From: Calliopsis andreniformis
Lineage: Eukaryota > Arthropoda > Insecta > Hymenoptera > Andrenidae
Assembly: GCF_051401765.1 (NCBI RefSeq)
Contig: NW_027480504.1
Span: 1,364,001-1,428,000, forward strand
Length of the DNA: 64,000 nt
Reading direction: 5' to 3'
The position numbers were made by a program, and so were the translations under genes. Positions 25,801 through 40,230 of the stretch are shown one piece after another. The notes below the pieces were generated by a model that ran no database searches, was not told the DNA's origin, and saw only the letters and a program-made list of their open reading frames with translations. Every line of letters starts with the position of its first letter. The first letter of the stretch is position 1.

Positions 25801-28800
25801 ATCCTCAATCTTCAATCCTCAATACTCAATCTTCAATCCTGAATACTCAATCCTCAATCCTCAATCCTCAGTCCTCAATCCACAATACTCAATCCTCAAA
25901 CCTCAATCGTCAATCGTCAGCCCTCGTCCTCAATCCTCAACACTCAATCCTCAATCATCAATATTCAATCATCAATACTCAATCTTCAATCCTCAATCCT
26001 CAATCTTCAATCCTCAATCCTCAATCTTCAATCCTCAATCCTCAATTCTCAGTCCTCAATACTCAATCCTCAATCGTCATTCCTCATCCTCAATCCTCAA
26101 TCCTCTAACTTCAATCCTCAATCCTCAATCCTCAATTCTCAATCCTCAATCCTCAGACCTCAGTCCTCAAACCTCTACCCTCAACCCTCAGCCCTCATCG
26201 TCAATCCTCAATCCTCAATCCTCAATCCTCAGTCCTCAATCCACAATCCTCAATCCTCAAACCTCAATCGTCAATCGTCAGCCCTCGTCCTCAATCCAAA
26301 ACACTCAATCCTCAATCCTCAATATTCAATCATCAATACTCAATCTTCAATCCTCAATCCTCAATCTTCAATCCTCAATCCTCAATTCTCAGTCCTCAAT
26401 ACTCAATCCTCAATCGTCAATCCTCAATCCCCAATCCTCAATCTTCAATCCTCAATCCTCAATCCTCAATCCTCAGTCCTCAAACCTCAATCCTCAATTT
26501 TCAATCCCCAATACTCAATCTCCAATCCTCAATGCTCAATCCTCAATCCTCAATCCTCAGTCCTCAATCCACAATCCTCAATCCTCAAACCTCAATCCTC
26601 AATCGTCAGCCCTCGCCTCAATCCTCAACACTAAATCCTCAATCCTCAATCTTCAATCATCAATAATCAATCTTCAATGCTCGATCCTCAATCTTCAATC
26701 CTCAATCCTCAATTCTCAGTCCTCAATACTCAATCCTCAATTGTCAATACTCAATCCCCAATCCTCAATCTTCAATCCTCAATCCTCAAACCTCAATCCT
26801 CAGTACTCAATCTTCAATCCTCAACACTCAATCTTCAATCCTCAATCCTCAATCATCAATCCTCAATGCTCAATCCTCAATCTTCAACCCTCAACCCTCA
26901 ATTTTCAATCCTCAATACTCAATCTGCAATCCTCAATCCTCAATCCTCAATCCTCAATCCTCACTCTTCAATCCTCACTACCCAATCCTCAATCTTCAAT
27001 CCTCAATCCTCAATCCTCAATCTTCAATCCCCAGTCCCCAATCCTCAATCTTCAACCCTCAATCCTCAATCCTCAATCCTCGATCCTCAGTCCTCAATCC
27101 TCAATCCTCAATCCTCAATCCTCAATCTTCAATCCTCAATACTCAATCTCCAATCCTCAAACCTCAGTCCTCAAACCTCAATTCTGAATCCTCAAATCTC
27201 AATTCTGGATCCTCAATCCTGAACCCTCAATCTTCAGCTCTCAGTCCTCAACAATCAGTTGTCAATCTTCAATCCTCAATAGAATATACTCAATTCACAG
27301 TTTTCAATACACAATACTCAATCTGCAATCTTCAAATCTCTATCCACAAACATCAATTCTCATCACTCAACCCTCAACACTCAGTCTTCAATGTTCAATC
27401 CTCAATCCTCAATTCTCAATCTTCAATCCTCAATACTGAACATTCAATCCTCAATCCTCAATCCTCAGTCCTCAATTCTCAATTCCCAATCTTCAATCCT
27501 CAGTCCCCAATCCTCAATCTTCAATCCTCAATCCTCAACCCTCAATCCTCGATCCTCAGTCCTCAATCCTCAATCCTCAATCCTCAATTTTCAATCCGCA
27601 ATACCCAATCCTCAATCTTCAATTCTCAATCCTCAATCCTCAATCCTCAATCCTGAATCCTCAATCCTCGGTCCTCAAACCTTAATCCTGAATCGTCAAT
27701 CCTGAATCCTCAATCTTCAGCACTCAGTCCTCAACAATCAGTTGTCAATCCTCAATCCTCAATGGAATATCATCAATTCACAGTTTTCAATACTCAATAC
27801 TCAATCTGCAATCTTCAAATCTCTATCCACAAACATCAATTCTCATCACTCAACACTCCGTCCCCAATCCTCAATCTTCAATCCTCAATCCTCAATCCTC
27901 AATCCTCAATCCTCAACTTTCAATCCTCAATACTCAATCTTCAATCCTGAATACTCAATCCTCAATCCTCAATCCTCAGTCCTCAATCCACAATACTCAA
28001 TCCTCAAACCTCAATCGTCAATCGTCAGCCCTCGTCCTCAATCCTCAACACTCAATCCTCAATCATCAACATTCAATCATCAATACTCAATCTTCAATCC
28101 TCAATCCTCAATCTTCAATCCTCAATCCTCAATCTTCAATCCTCAATCCTCAATTCTCAGTCCTCAATACTCAATCCTCAATCGTCATTCCTCATCCTCA
28201 ATCCTCAATCCTCTAACTTCAATCCTCAATCCTCAATCCTCAATTCTCAATCCTCAATCCTCAGACCTCAGTCCTCAAACCTCTACCCTCAACCCTCAGC
28301 CCTCATCGTCAATCCTCAATCCTCAATCCTCAATCCTCAGTCCTCAATCCACAATCCTCAATCCTCAAACCTCAATCGTCAATCGTCAGCCCTCGTCCTC
28401 AATCCTCAACACTCAATCCTCAATCCTCAATATTCAATCATCAATACTCAATCTTCAATCCTCAATCCTCAATCTTCAATCCTCAATCCCCAATTCTCAG
28501 TCCTCAATACTCATTCCTCAATCGTCAATCCTCAATCCCCAATCCTCAATCTTCAATCCTCGATCCTCAATCCTCAATCCTCAAGCGTCAATCCTCAATC
28601 CTCAATCCTCCACCGTCAGTCCTCGTCCTCAAACCTCAACCCTCAATCCTCAATCCTCAGTACACAATCCTCAATCTTCAATCCTCAATCCTCAATCCTC
28701 AATCCTCAATCCTCACTCCTCAATCCTCAATCTTCAATCCTCAGTCCCAAATCCTCAATCTTTAATACTCAATCCTCAATCCTCAATCTTCAATCCTCAA

Positions 28801-31800
28801 TCCTCAGTCGACAAACCTCAATTCTGAATCGTCAATCCTGAGTCCTCAATCTTCAGCCCTCAGTCCTCAACAATCAGTTGTCAATCCTCAATCCTCAGTA
28901 GAATATCCTCAATTCACAGGTTTCAACACTCAATACTCGATCTGCAATCTTCAAACCACTATCCACAAACATCAATTCTCATCACTCAACCCTCAGCACT
29001 CAGTCCTCAATGTTCAATCCTCAATCCACAATTCTCAATCTTCAATCCTCAATATTGAACCTTCAATCCCCAATCCTCAATCCTCAATCCTCAATCCTCA
29101 ATACTCAATCCTCAATCCTCAATCCTCAATCCTCATTCCTCAATCCTCAATCCTCAATTCTCAATCATCAGTCCTCAAACATCAAACCTGAATCCTCAAC
29201 CCTGAATCCTCAATCTTCAGACCTCAGTCCTCCACAATCAGTTGTCAATTCTCAATCCTCAATAGAATATCATCAATTCACAGTTTTCAATACTCAATAC
29301 GCAATCTTCAATCCTCAATCCTCAGTCCTCAAACCTCAATTCTGAATCCTCAAATCTCAATTCTGAATCCTCGACCCTGAACCCTCAATCTTCAGCTCTC
29401 AGTCCTCAACATTCAGTTGTCAATCCACAATCCTCAATAGACTATACTCAATTCACAGTTTTCAATACACAATAATCAATCTGCAATCTTCGAATCTCTA
29501 TCCACAAACATCAATCCTCATCACTATACCATCAACACTCAGTCCTCAATGTTCAATCCTCAATCATCAATTCTCAACCTTCAATCCTCAATACTGAACC
29601 TTCAATCCTCAATCCTCTATCCTCAGTCCTCAATCCTCAATCCTCAGTCTTCAATCCTCAGTCCCCAATCCTCAAGCTTCAACCCTCAATACTCAATCCT
29701 CAATCCTCGATCCTCAGTCCTCAATCCTCAATCCTCAATCCTCAATGTTCTATCCGCAATACCCGATCCTCAATCTTCAATCCTCAATCCTCAATCCTCA
29801 ATCCTCAATCCTCAATCCTCAGTCCTCAAACCTCAATCCTCAATTTTCAATCCCCAATACTCAATCTTCAATCCTCAATGCTCAATCCTCAATCCTCAAT
29901 CCTCAGTCCTCAATCCACAATCCTCAATCCTCAAACCTCAATCCTCAATCGTCAGCCCTCGCCTCAATCCTCAACACTAAATCCTCAATCCTCAATCTTC
30001 AATCATCAATAATCAATCTTCAATGCTCGATCCTCAATCTTCAATCCTCAATCCTCAATTCTCAGTCCTCAATACTCAATCCTCAATTGTCAATACTCAA
30101 TCCCCAATCCTCAATCTTCAATCCTGAATCCTCAAACCTCAATCCTCAGTACTCAATCTTCAATCCTCAACACTCAATCTTCAATCCTCAATCCTCAATC
30201 ATCAATCCTCAATGCTCAATCCTCAATCTTCAACCCTCAACCCTCAATTTTCAATCCTCAATACTCAATCTGCAATCCTCAATCCTCAATCCTCAATCCT
30301 CAATCCTCATTCTTCAATCCTCAATGCCCAGTCCTCAATCTTCAATCCTCAATCCTCAATCCTCGATTCTCATTCCTCAAACCTCAATCGTCAATCCTCA
30401 ATCCTCAATCCTCAACCCTCAATTCTCAATGTTGAATCCTCAATACACAATCCTCAGTCTTCAATCCTCAATCCTCAATCCTCAATCCTCAATCCTCAGT
30501 CTTCAATCCTCAATCCTCAATCACCAATTCTTAATCCTCAATCCTCAATCCTCAGACCTCAAACATCAATACTCAAACCTCAGTCCTCGTCCTCAATCCA
30601 CAACACTCAATCCTCAATCCTCAGTCCTCAATCCTCAATCCTCAATCCTCAAACCTCAATCCTCAACCGTCAGTCCCCGTCCTGAATCCTCAAACATGAA
30701 TCCTCGATCCGCAACATTCAATCATCAATACTCAATCTTCAATCCTCAATCCTCAATCCTCAATCCTCAATATTCAACACACAACCCTCAACCATCAATC
30801 CTCAATACTCAACCATCAATCCTCAATTCTCATTACTCAATAGAATATCCTGAATCCTCATGATTCAATACTCAATCCTCAATATTCTATAATCAAATCG
30901 CAATCCTCAAACATCAACTCTCAACACTCAATCCTCAATACTCTGTCCTCTCTCTTCAATCCTCCATCCTCAATCCTCAATACTCAAGCGTCAATCTTCA
31001 GTAATCAATCCTCAATCCTCAATCCCCAACCCTCAATCCTCAGTCCTCAAACCTCAATCCGGAATCCTCAATCCTGTATCCTCAATCTTCAGCCGTCAGT
31101 ACACAACAATCAGTTGTCAATCCTCAATCCTTAATATTCAATCCTCAATCCTCAATCCGCAATCCTCAACCTTCAACCTTCAATCCTCAATACTCAATCT
31201 TTAATCCTCAATCTTCAATCCTCAATCCTCAATCCTCAATCCTCAATCATCAATATTCAATCCACACACCTCAAACAGCAATACTCAACCCTCAGTCCTC
31301 GTCCTCAATCCACAACCATCAATACTCAATCCTCAATTATCAATCCTCAGTCCTCAATCCTCAATCCTCCATCCTCAATCCACAATCCTCAACCTTCAAT
31401 CCTCAATACTGAATCTTCAATCCTGAATCCTCAATCCTCAATCCTTAATCCTCAATCGTCAATCTTCAATCCTCAATACACAATCTTCAATCCTCAATCC
31501 TTAATCCTCAATCCTCAATCCTCATTCTTCAATCCTCAATACCCAATACTCAATCTTCAATCCTCAATCCTCAGTCCTCAATTCTCAATCCTCAATCCTC
31601 AGTCCTCAGTCCTCAAACCTCATTCCTCAACCCTCAGCCCTCATCCTCCATCCTCGATCCGCAATCATCAATCCTCAATCTTCAATCATCAATATTCAAT
31701 CTTCAGTAATCAATCCTCAATCCTCGATCCCCAACCCTCAATCCTCAGTCCTCAAACCTCAATCCGGAATCCTCAATCCTGTATCCTCAATCTTCAGCCG

Positions 31801-34670
31801 TCAGTACACAACAATCAATTGTCAATCCTCAATCCTTAATATTCAATACTCAATCTTCAATCCTCAATACTCAATCCTCAATCCTCAATCCTCAGTCCTC
31901 AATCCACAATCCTCAATCCCCAAACCTCAATCGTCAATCGTCAGCCCTCGTCCTCAATCCTCAACACTCAATCCTCAATCCTCAATATTCAATCGTCAAT
32001 ACTCAATCTTCAATACTCAATCCTCAATTCTCAATCCTCAATACTGAATCCTCAAACCTCAATCCTCTATCCTCAATCCTCTATCCTCATTCTTCAATCC
32101 TCAATACCCAATACACAATTTTCAATCCTCAATCCTCAATCCTCAATTCTCAATCCTCAATCCTCAATCCTCAGACCTCAAACATCAATACTCAATCCTC
32201 AGTCCTCGTCCTCAATCCACAACCCTCAATCCTCAATCCTCAGTCCTCAATCCTCAATCCTCAATCCTCAAACTTCAATCCTCAACCGTCAGTCCCCGTC
32301 CTCAATCCTCAAACATGAATCCTCAATCGTCAGTCTTCAATCATCAATACTCAATCTTCAATCCTCAATCCTCAATCCTCATTCTTGAATCCTCAATCCT
32401 CATTCCTCAATCCTCAATCTTCAATCCTCAGTCCCAAATCCTCAATCTTCAATACTCAATCCTCAATCCTCAATCTTCAATCCTCAATCCTCAGTCGACA
32501 AACCTCAATTCTGAATCGTCAATCCTGAGTCCTCAATCTTCAGCCCTCAGTCCTCAACAATCTGTAGTCAATCCTCAATCCTCAGTAGAATATCCTCAAT
32601 TCACAGTTTTCAACACTCAATACTCGATCTGCAATCTTCAAACCACTATCCACAAACATCAATTCTCACCACTCAACCCTCAACACTCAGTCCTCAATGT
32701 TCAATCCTCAATCCACAATTCTCAATCTTCAATCCTCAATACTGAACATTCAATCACCAATCCTCAATCCTCAATCCTCAATCCTCAATACTCAACCCAC
32801 AGTCCTCAATCCTCAATCCTCATTCTTCAATTCTCAATACCCAATCCTCAATCTTCAATCCTCAACACCCAATCCGCAATCTTCAATCCTCAATGTTCAA
32901 TCCGCAGTACCCAACCCTCAATCTTCAATCCTCAACCCTCACTCCTCAATCCTCAATCCTCAATCATCAATCTTCAATCCTCAATACTCAATCTTCAATC
33001 CTCAATCCTCAATACTCAATCTTGAATCCACATTCTTCAATCCTCAACACCCAATCCTCAATCTTCAATCCTCAACCCTCAGTCCTCAATTCTCAATCCT
33101 CAATCCTCAATCCTCAGACCTCAATCCTCAATCTTCAATCCTCAACACTCAGTACTCAATCCTCAGTCCCCGTCCTCAATCCACAACCCTCAATCCTCGA
33201 TCCTCAATCTTCAATCATCAATATTCAAACTTCAATCCTCAATCCTCAATCCTCAATACTCAATCCACAATCCTCAATGTTCAATCCTCAATACCCAAAC
33301 CTCAATCTACAATTCTCCATCCTCAATCCTCAATCCTCAATCCACAATCCTCAATCCTCGGTCCTCAAACCACAATCCTGAATCCTCAAACCTGAATCCT
33401 CCTTCTTCAGCCCCCTGTCCTCAACAATCAGTTGTCAATCCTCAATCCTCAATAGAATATCCTCAATTCACAGCTTTCAACACTCAATGCTCGATCTGCA
33501 ATCTTCAAACCACTATCCACAAACATCAATTCTCATCACTCAACCCTCAGCACTCAGTCCTCAATGTTCAATCCTCAATCCACAATTCTCAATCTTCAAT
33601 CGTCAATACTGAACCTTCAATCCCCAACCATCAATCGTCAATCCTCAATCCTCAATACTCAATCCTCAATCCTCAATCCTCAATACTCAATCGTCGATCT
33701 CCAATCCTGAATACTCAATCTTCATTACTCAATCCTCAATCCTCATTCCTCAATCCTCAATCCTCATTCTTCAATCCTCAATACCCAATCCTCAATCTTC
33801 AATCCTCAATCCTCAATCCTCAATCTTCTATCCTCAGTCCACAATCCTCAATCTTCAACCCTCAATCCTCAATCCTCAATCCTCAATCTTCAATCCTCAA
33901 TACTCAATCATCAATACTCAATCTTCAATCCTCAATCCTCAATCTTCAAACCTCAATCCTCAATCTTCAATCCTCGATCCTCAATTCTCAGTACTCAATC
34001 CTCAATTCTGAATCCTCAATCTTCAATCCTCAATCCTCAATACTCAGTCCTCAATACTCTATCCTCAAACGTCAATCCTCAATCCCCAATCCTCAATCTT
34101 CAATCATCGATACTCAATCCTCAATCCTCAATCCTCAATCTTGAATCCTCAATACTCAATCTTCAATCCTCAATCCTCAATCCTCAATCCTCAATCCTCA
34201 GTCCTCAATCCACAATACTCAATCCTCAAACATCAATCGTCAATCGTCAGCCCTCGTCCACAATCCTCAACGCTCAATCCTCAATCCTCAATATTCAATC
34301 ATCAATACTCAATCCTCAATCCTCAATATTCAATCATCAATACTCAATCTTCAAACCTCAATCCTCAATCTTCAATCCTCAATCCTCAATTCTCAGTACT
34401 CAATCCTCAATTCTCAATCCTCAATCCTCATTCTTCAATCCTCAACACCCAATCCTCAAACTTCAATCCTCAATCCTCAACTCTCAATCCTCAATCCTCA
34501 GTCCTCAGTTCACAAACCTCAATCCTCAACCCTCAGCCCTCATCCTCAATTCTCAACCCTCAGCCCTCATCCTCAATCCTCAATCCTCATTTCTCAATCC
34601 TCAATCCTCAGTCCTCAGTCCTCAAACCTCTACCCTCAACCCTCAGCCCTCATCCTCAATCCTCAATCCT
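22835..34670. repeat. Tandem unit B, copy 2 (11,836 bases)
   Basis: This is the second copy of 10,999-22,834, same orientation and directly adjacent. It holds eight Block 1 copies (25,168 to 33,519) and Block 2 copies at 24,685 and 30,885. After 34,670 the array begins what looks like a third copy but soon departs from it. Either a very recent unequal exchange or an assembly duplication could give such near identity. Confidence 0.92.
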
Positions 34671-35027
34671 CAATCCTCAATCCTCAGTCCTCAATCCACA
34701 ATCCTCTATCCTCAAACCGCAATCGTCAATCGTCAGCCCTCGTCCTCAATCCTCAACACTCAATCCTCAACCCTCAATATTCAATCATCAATACTCAATC
34801 TTCAATCCTCAATCCTCAACCATCAATCTTCAATCCTCAATACGCAATCTGCAATCCCCAATCCTCAATCCTCAATCCACAATCCTCATTCATCAATCCT
34901 CAATGCCCAGTCCTCAATCTTCAATCCGCAATCCTCAATCCTCAATTCTCAATCCTCAATCCTCAATTCTCAATACTCTATCTTCAATCCTCAATCCTCA
35001 ATTCTCAATCCTCAATACTGAATCCTC
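34671..35027. repeat. Start of a third, internally deleted copy of unit B
   Basis: The sequence follows the unit B region 23,348-23,480 (offset 11,323), then jumps over about 220 bases to the part starting CAACCATCAATCTTC (23,703 in copy 2). The same internal deletion is present at 40,520-40,760 (offset 5,802), so those two stretches share a later ancestor than unit B. Confidence 0.75.
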
Positions 35028-36487
35028 AAACTTCAATCCTCAATACTCAATCCTCAATTCTCAATCCTGAATCCTCAGTCCTCAGTCCTCAAACCTCTAC
35101 CCTTCACCCTCAGCCCTTATCCTCAATCCTCAATCCTCAATCCTCAATCCTCAATCTTCAATCCTCAATACTCAATCTGCAATCCTCAATCCTCAGTCCG
35201 CAATCCTCAATCCTCAACATTCAACGCACAACCCTCAACCATCAATCCTCAATACTCAACCATCAATCCTCAATTCTCAATACCCAAAAGAATATGCTGA
35301 ATTCTCATGATTCAATACTCAATCCACAATATTCAATAATCAAATCTCTATCCTCAAACATCAATTCTCAACACGCAATCCTCAGCACTCAGTCCTCTCT
35401 CTTCAATCCTCCATCCTCAATCCTCAATCCTCAAGCGTCAATCCTCAATCCTCAATCCTCAACCGTCAGTCCTCGTCCTCAAACCTCAACCCTCAATCCT
35501 CAATCCTAAGTACACAATCCTCAATCTTCAAACCTCAATCCTCAATCCTCAATCCTCAATCCTCACCCCTCAATCCTCAATCTTCAATCCTCAGTCCCAA
35601 ATCCACAATCTTCAATACTCAATCCTCAATCCTCAATCTTCAATCCTCAATCCTCAGTCGACAAACCTCAATTCTGAATCGTCAATCCTGAGTCCTCAAT
35701 CTTCAGCCCTCAGTCCTCAACAATCAGTAGTCAATCCTCAATCCTCAGTAGAATATCCTCAATTCACAGTTTTCAACACTCAATACTCGATCTGCAATCT
35801 TCAAACCACTATCCACAAACATCAATTCTCATCACTCAACCCCTCAGCACTCAGTCCTCAATGTTCAATCCTCAATCCTCAATTCTCAATCTTCAATCCT
35901 CAATACTGAACCTTCAATCCCCAATCCTCAATCCTCAATCCTCAATCCTCAATACTCAATCCTCAATCCTCAATCCTCAATCCTCATTCTTCAATTCTCA
36001 ATACCCAATCCTCAATCTTCAATCCTCAACACCCAATCCGCAATCTTGAATCCTCAATGTTCAATCCGCAATACCCAACCTTCAATCTTCAATCCTCAAC
36101 CCTCAATCCTCAATCCTCAATCCTCAATCCTCAATCTTCAATCCTCAATACTCAATCTTCAATCCTCAATCCTCAATACTCAATCCTCAATCCTCAATCC
36201 TCAGTCCTCAAACCTCAATCCTGAGTCCTCAAACCTGAATCCTCATTCTTCAGCCCTCAGTCCTCAACAATCAGTTGTCAATCCTCAATCCTCAGTAGAG
36301 TATCCTCAATTCACTGGTTTCAATACTCAATACTCAACCTGAAATCTTCAAATCTCTATCCACAAACATCAATTCTCGTCACTCAACCCTCAACACTCAG
36401 CCCCAATCCTCAATATTCAATACTCAATCCACAATCCTCAGTCCTGAATCCTCAATCTTCAATCCTCAATACTCAATCTTCAATCCT
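35028..36487. repeat. Partial third copy of unit B (matches 24,381-25,840)
   Basis: The offset is 10,647 to copy 2 and 22,483 to copy 1. It contains a Block 2 copy (35,332) and Block 1 copies at 35,815 and 36,362. The first 1.15 kb also matches 41,359-42,512 at offset 6,331. Its right part overlaps the match to segment D (offset 33,955). Confidence 0.85.
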
Positions 36488-37695
36488 CAATCCTCAATCC
36501 TCGATCCTCAATGCTCAATCGTCGATCTCCAATCCTGAATACTCAATCTTCAATACTCAATCCTCAATCCTCAATCCTCAATCCTCAATCCTCATTCTTC
36601 AATCCTCAATACCCAATCCTCAATCTTCAATCCTCAATCCTCAATCCTCAATCTTCAATCCTCAGTCCCCAATCCTCAATCTTCAACCCTCAATCCTCAA
36701 TCCTCAATCCTCGATCCTCAGTCCTCAATCCTCAATCCTCAATCCTCAATCCTCAATCTTCAATCCTCAATACTCAATCTCCAATCCTCAAACCTCAGTC
36801 CTCAAACCTCAATTCTGAATCCTCAAATCTCAATTCTGGATCCTCAATCCTGAACCCTCAATCTTCAGCTCTCAGTCCTCAACAATCAGTTGTCAATCAT
36901 CAATCCTCAATAGAATATACTCAATTCACAGTTTTCAATACACAATACTCAATCTGCAATCTTCAAATCTCTATACACAAACATCAATTCTCATCACTCA
37001 ACCCTCAACACTCAGTCTTCAATGTTCAATCCTCAATCCTCAATTCTCGATCTTCAATCCTCAATACTGAACATTCAATCCTCAATCCTCAATCCTCAGT
37101 CCTCAATTCTCAATTCTCAATCTTCAATCCTCAGTCCCCAATCCTCAATCTTCGACCCTCAATCCTCAATCCTCAATCCTGGATCCTCAGTCCTCAATCC
37201 TCAATCCTCAATCCTCAATGTTCAATCCTCAATACCCAATCCTCAATCTTCAATTCTCAATCCTCAATCCTCAATCCTCAATCCTCAATCCTCAATCCTC
37301 AGTCCTCAAACCTTAATCCTGAATCGTCAATCCTGAATCCTCAATCTTCAGCACTAAGTCCTCAACAATCAGTTGTCAGTCCTCAATCCTCAATGGAATA
37401 TCATCAATTCACAGTTTTCAATACTCAATACTCAATGTGCAATCATCAAATCTCTATCCACAAACATCAATTCTCATCACTCAACACTCAACACTCCGTC
37501 CCCAGTCCTCAATCTTCAATCCTCAATCCTCAATCCTCAATCCTCAATCCTCAACTTTCAATCCTCAATACTCAATCTTCAATCCTGAATACTCAATCCT
37601 CAATCCTCAATCCTCAGTCCTCAATCCACAATACTCAATCCTCAAACCTCAATCGTCAATCGTCAGCCCTCGTCCTCAATCCTCAATACTCAATC
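36488..37695. repeat. Segment D/G, copy (matches 2,533-3,575 and 43,119-44,333)
   Basis: It matches the left-end segment at offset 33,955 then 33,948, and 43,119-44,333 at offset 6,631 then 6,638; the change is one heptamer. It holds Block 1 copies with unit 16 at 36,977 and 37,460. Part of it, with those two Block 1 copies, also recurs at 49,591/50,081 and 53,852/54,342. Confidence 0.83.
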
Positions 37696-37865
37696 CTCAA
37701 TCCTCAATATTCAATCATCAATACTCAATCTTCAATCCTCAATCCTCAATCTTCAATCCTCAATCCTCAATTCTCAGTCCTCAATACTCAATCCTCATTC
37801 TTCAATCCTCAACACCCAATCCTCAAACTTCAATCCTCAATCCTCAACTCTCAATCCTCAATCCT
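37696..37865. repeat. Short satellite linker
   Basis: About 170 bases of heptamer variants with the unit pair around CAACACCCAATCCTCAAAC. They resemble 54,600-54,770 and 40,235-40,290. Confidence 0.65.
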
Positions 37866-39570
37866 CAGTCCTCAGTCCACAAACCTCAATCCTCAACCCT
37901 CAGCCCTCATCCTCAATCCTCAATCCTCTAACTTCAATCCCCAATCCTCAATCCTCAATTCTCAATCCTCAATCCTCAGACCTCAGTCCTCAAACCTCTA
38001 CCCTCAACCCTCAGCCCTCGTCGTCAATCCTCAATCCTCAATCCTCAATCCTCAGTCCTCAATCCACAATCCTCAATCCTCAAACCTCAATCGTCAATCG
38101 TCAGCCCTCGTCCTCAGTCCTCAACACTCAATCCTCAATCCTCAATATTCAATCATCAATACTCAATCTTCAATCCTCAATCCTCAATCTTCAATCCTCA
38201 ATCCTCAATTCTCAGTCCTCAATACTCAATCCTCAATCGTCAATCCTCAATCCCCAATCCTCAATCTTCAATCCTCGATCCTCAATCCTCAATCCTCAAG
38301 CGTCAATCCTCAATCCTCAATCCTCAACCGTCAGTCCTCGTCCTCAAACCTCAACCCTCAATCCTCAATCCTCAGTACACAATCCTCAATCTTCAATCCT
38401 CAATCCTCAATCCTCAATCCTCAATCCTCAATCCTCAATCCTCACTCCTCAATCCTCAATCATCAATCCTCAGTCCCAAATCCTCAATCTTTAATACTCA
38501 ATCCTCAATCCTCAATCTTCAATCCTCAATCCTCAGTCGACAAACCTCAATTCTGAATCGTCAATCCTGAGTCCTCAATCTTCAGCCCTCAGTCCTCAAC
38601 AATCAGTTGTCAATCCTCAATCCTCAGTAGAATATCCTCAATTCACAGGTTTCAACACTCAATACTCGATCTGGAATCTTCAAACCACTATCCACAAACA
38701 TCAATTCTCATCACTCAACCCTCAGCACTCAGTCCTCAATGTTCAATCCTCAATCCACAATTCTGAATCTTCAATCCTCAATATTGAACCTTCAATCCCC
38801 AATCCTCAATCCTCAATCCTCAATCCTCAATACTCAATCCTCAATCCTCAATCCTCAATCCTCATTCTTCAATTCTCAATACCCAATCCTCAATCTTCAA
38901 TCCTCAACACCCAATCCGCAATCTTCAATCCTCAATGTTCAATCCGCAATACCCAATCCTCAATCTTCAATCCTCAACCCTCAATCCTCAATCCTCAATC
39001 CTCAATCCTCAATATTCAATCCTCAATACTCAATCTTCAATCCTCAATCCTCAATAGTCAATCCTGAATCCACATTCTTCAATCCTCAACACCCAATCCT
39101 CAATCTTCAATCCTCAAGCCTCAGTCCTCAATTCTCAATCCTCAATCCTCAATCCTCAGACCTCAAACATCAATACTCAACCCTCAGTCCCCGTCCTCAA
39201 TCCACAACCCTCAATCCTCGATCCTCAATCTTCAATCATCAATATTCAATCTTCAATCCTCAATCCTCAATCCTCAATACTCAATCCACAGTCCTCAATG
39301 TTCAATCCTCAATACCCAAACCTCAATCTTCAATCCTCCGTCCTCAATCCTCAATCCTCAATCCTCAATCCTCAATCCTCAGTCCTCAAACCTCAATCCT
39401 GAATCCTCAAACCTGAATCCTCATTCTTCAGCCCCCAGTCCTCAACAATCAGTTGTCAATCCTCAATCCTCAATAGAATATCCTCAATTCACAGTTTTCA
39501 ACACTCAATACTCGATCTGCAATCTTCAAACCACTATCCACAAACATCAATTCTCATCACTCAACCCTCA
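37866..39570. repeat. Segment I, copy 1 (matches 50,515-52,175)
   Basis: The offset falls from 12,649 to 12,635 to 12,614 along the match, steps of 14 and 21 bases, that is two and three heptamers. It holds Block 1 copies with unit 16 at 38,694 and 39,540, both of the TCAAACC subfamily. The first has the private variant CTGGAATC, shared with 51,329. Confidence 0.85.
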
Positions 39571-40230
39571 ACACTCAGTCTTCAATGTTCAATCCTCAAT
39601 CCTCAATTCTCGATCTTCAATCCTCAATACTGAACATTCAATCCTCAATCCTCAATCCTCAGTCCTCAATTCACAATTCTCAATCTTGAATCCTCAATAC
39701 TCAATCTTCAATCCTCAATCCTCAATCCTCAATCCTCAATCCTCAGTCCTCAATCCACAATACTCAATCCTCAAACATCAATCGTCAATCGTCAGCCCTC
39801 GTCCACAATCCTCAACACTCAATCCTCAATCCTCAATATTCAATCATCAATACTCAATCCTCAATCCTCAATATTCAATCATCAATACTCAATCTTCAAA
39901 CCTCAATCCTCAATCTTCAATCCTCAATCCTCAATTCTCAGTACTCAATCCTCAATTCTCAATCCTCAATCCACAATCCTCAATCCTCAGACCTCAAACA
40001 TCAATACTCAACCCTCAGTCCTCGTCCTCAATCCACAACACTCAATCCTCAATCCTCAGTCCTCAATCCTCAATCCTCAATCCTCAAACCTCAATGCTCA
40101 ACCGTCAGACCCCGTCCTCAATCCTCAAACATGAATTCTCAATCCTCAGTCTTCAATCATGAATACTCAATCTTCAATCCTCAATCCTAAATCTTTATTC
40201 CTCAATCCTCAATGCTCATTCCTCAATCCT
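39571..40230. repeat. Satellite mosaic with a piece of unit B
   Basis: The stretch 39,686-39,965 matches unit B near 22,305 and 34,141 (offset 5,545 to the latter). It continues with a Block 3 phrase and the ATGAATTCTC variant also seen at 11,170 and 23,006. I see no gene. Confidence 0.72.
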
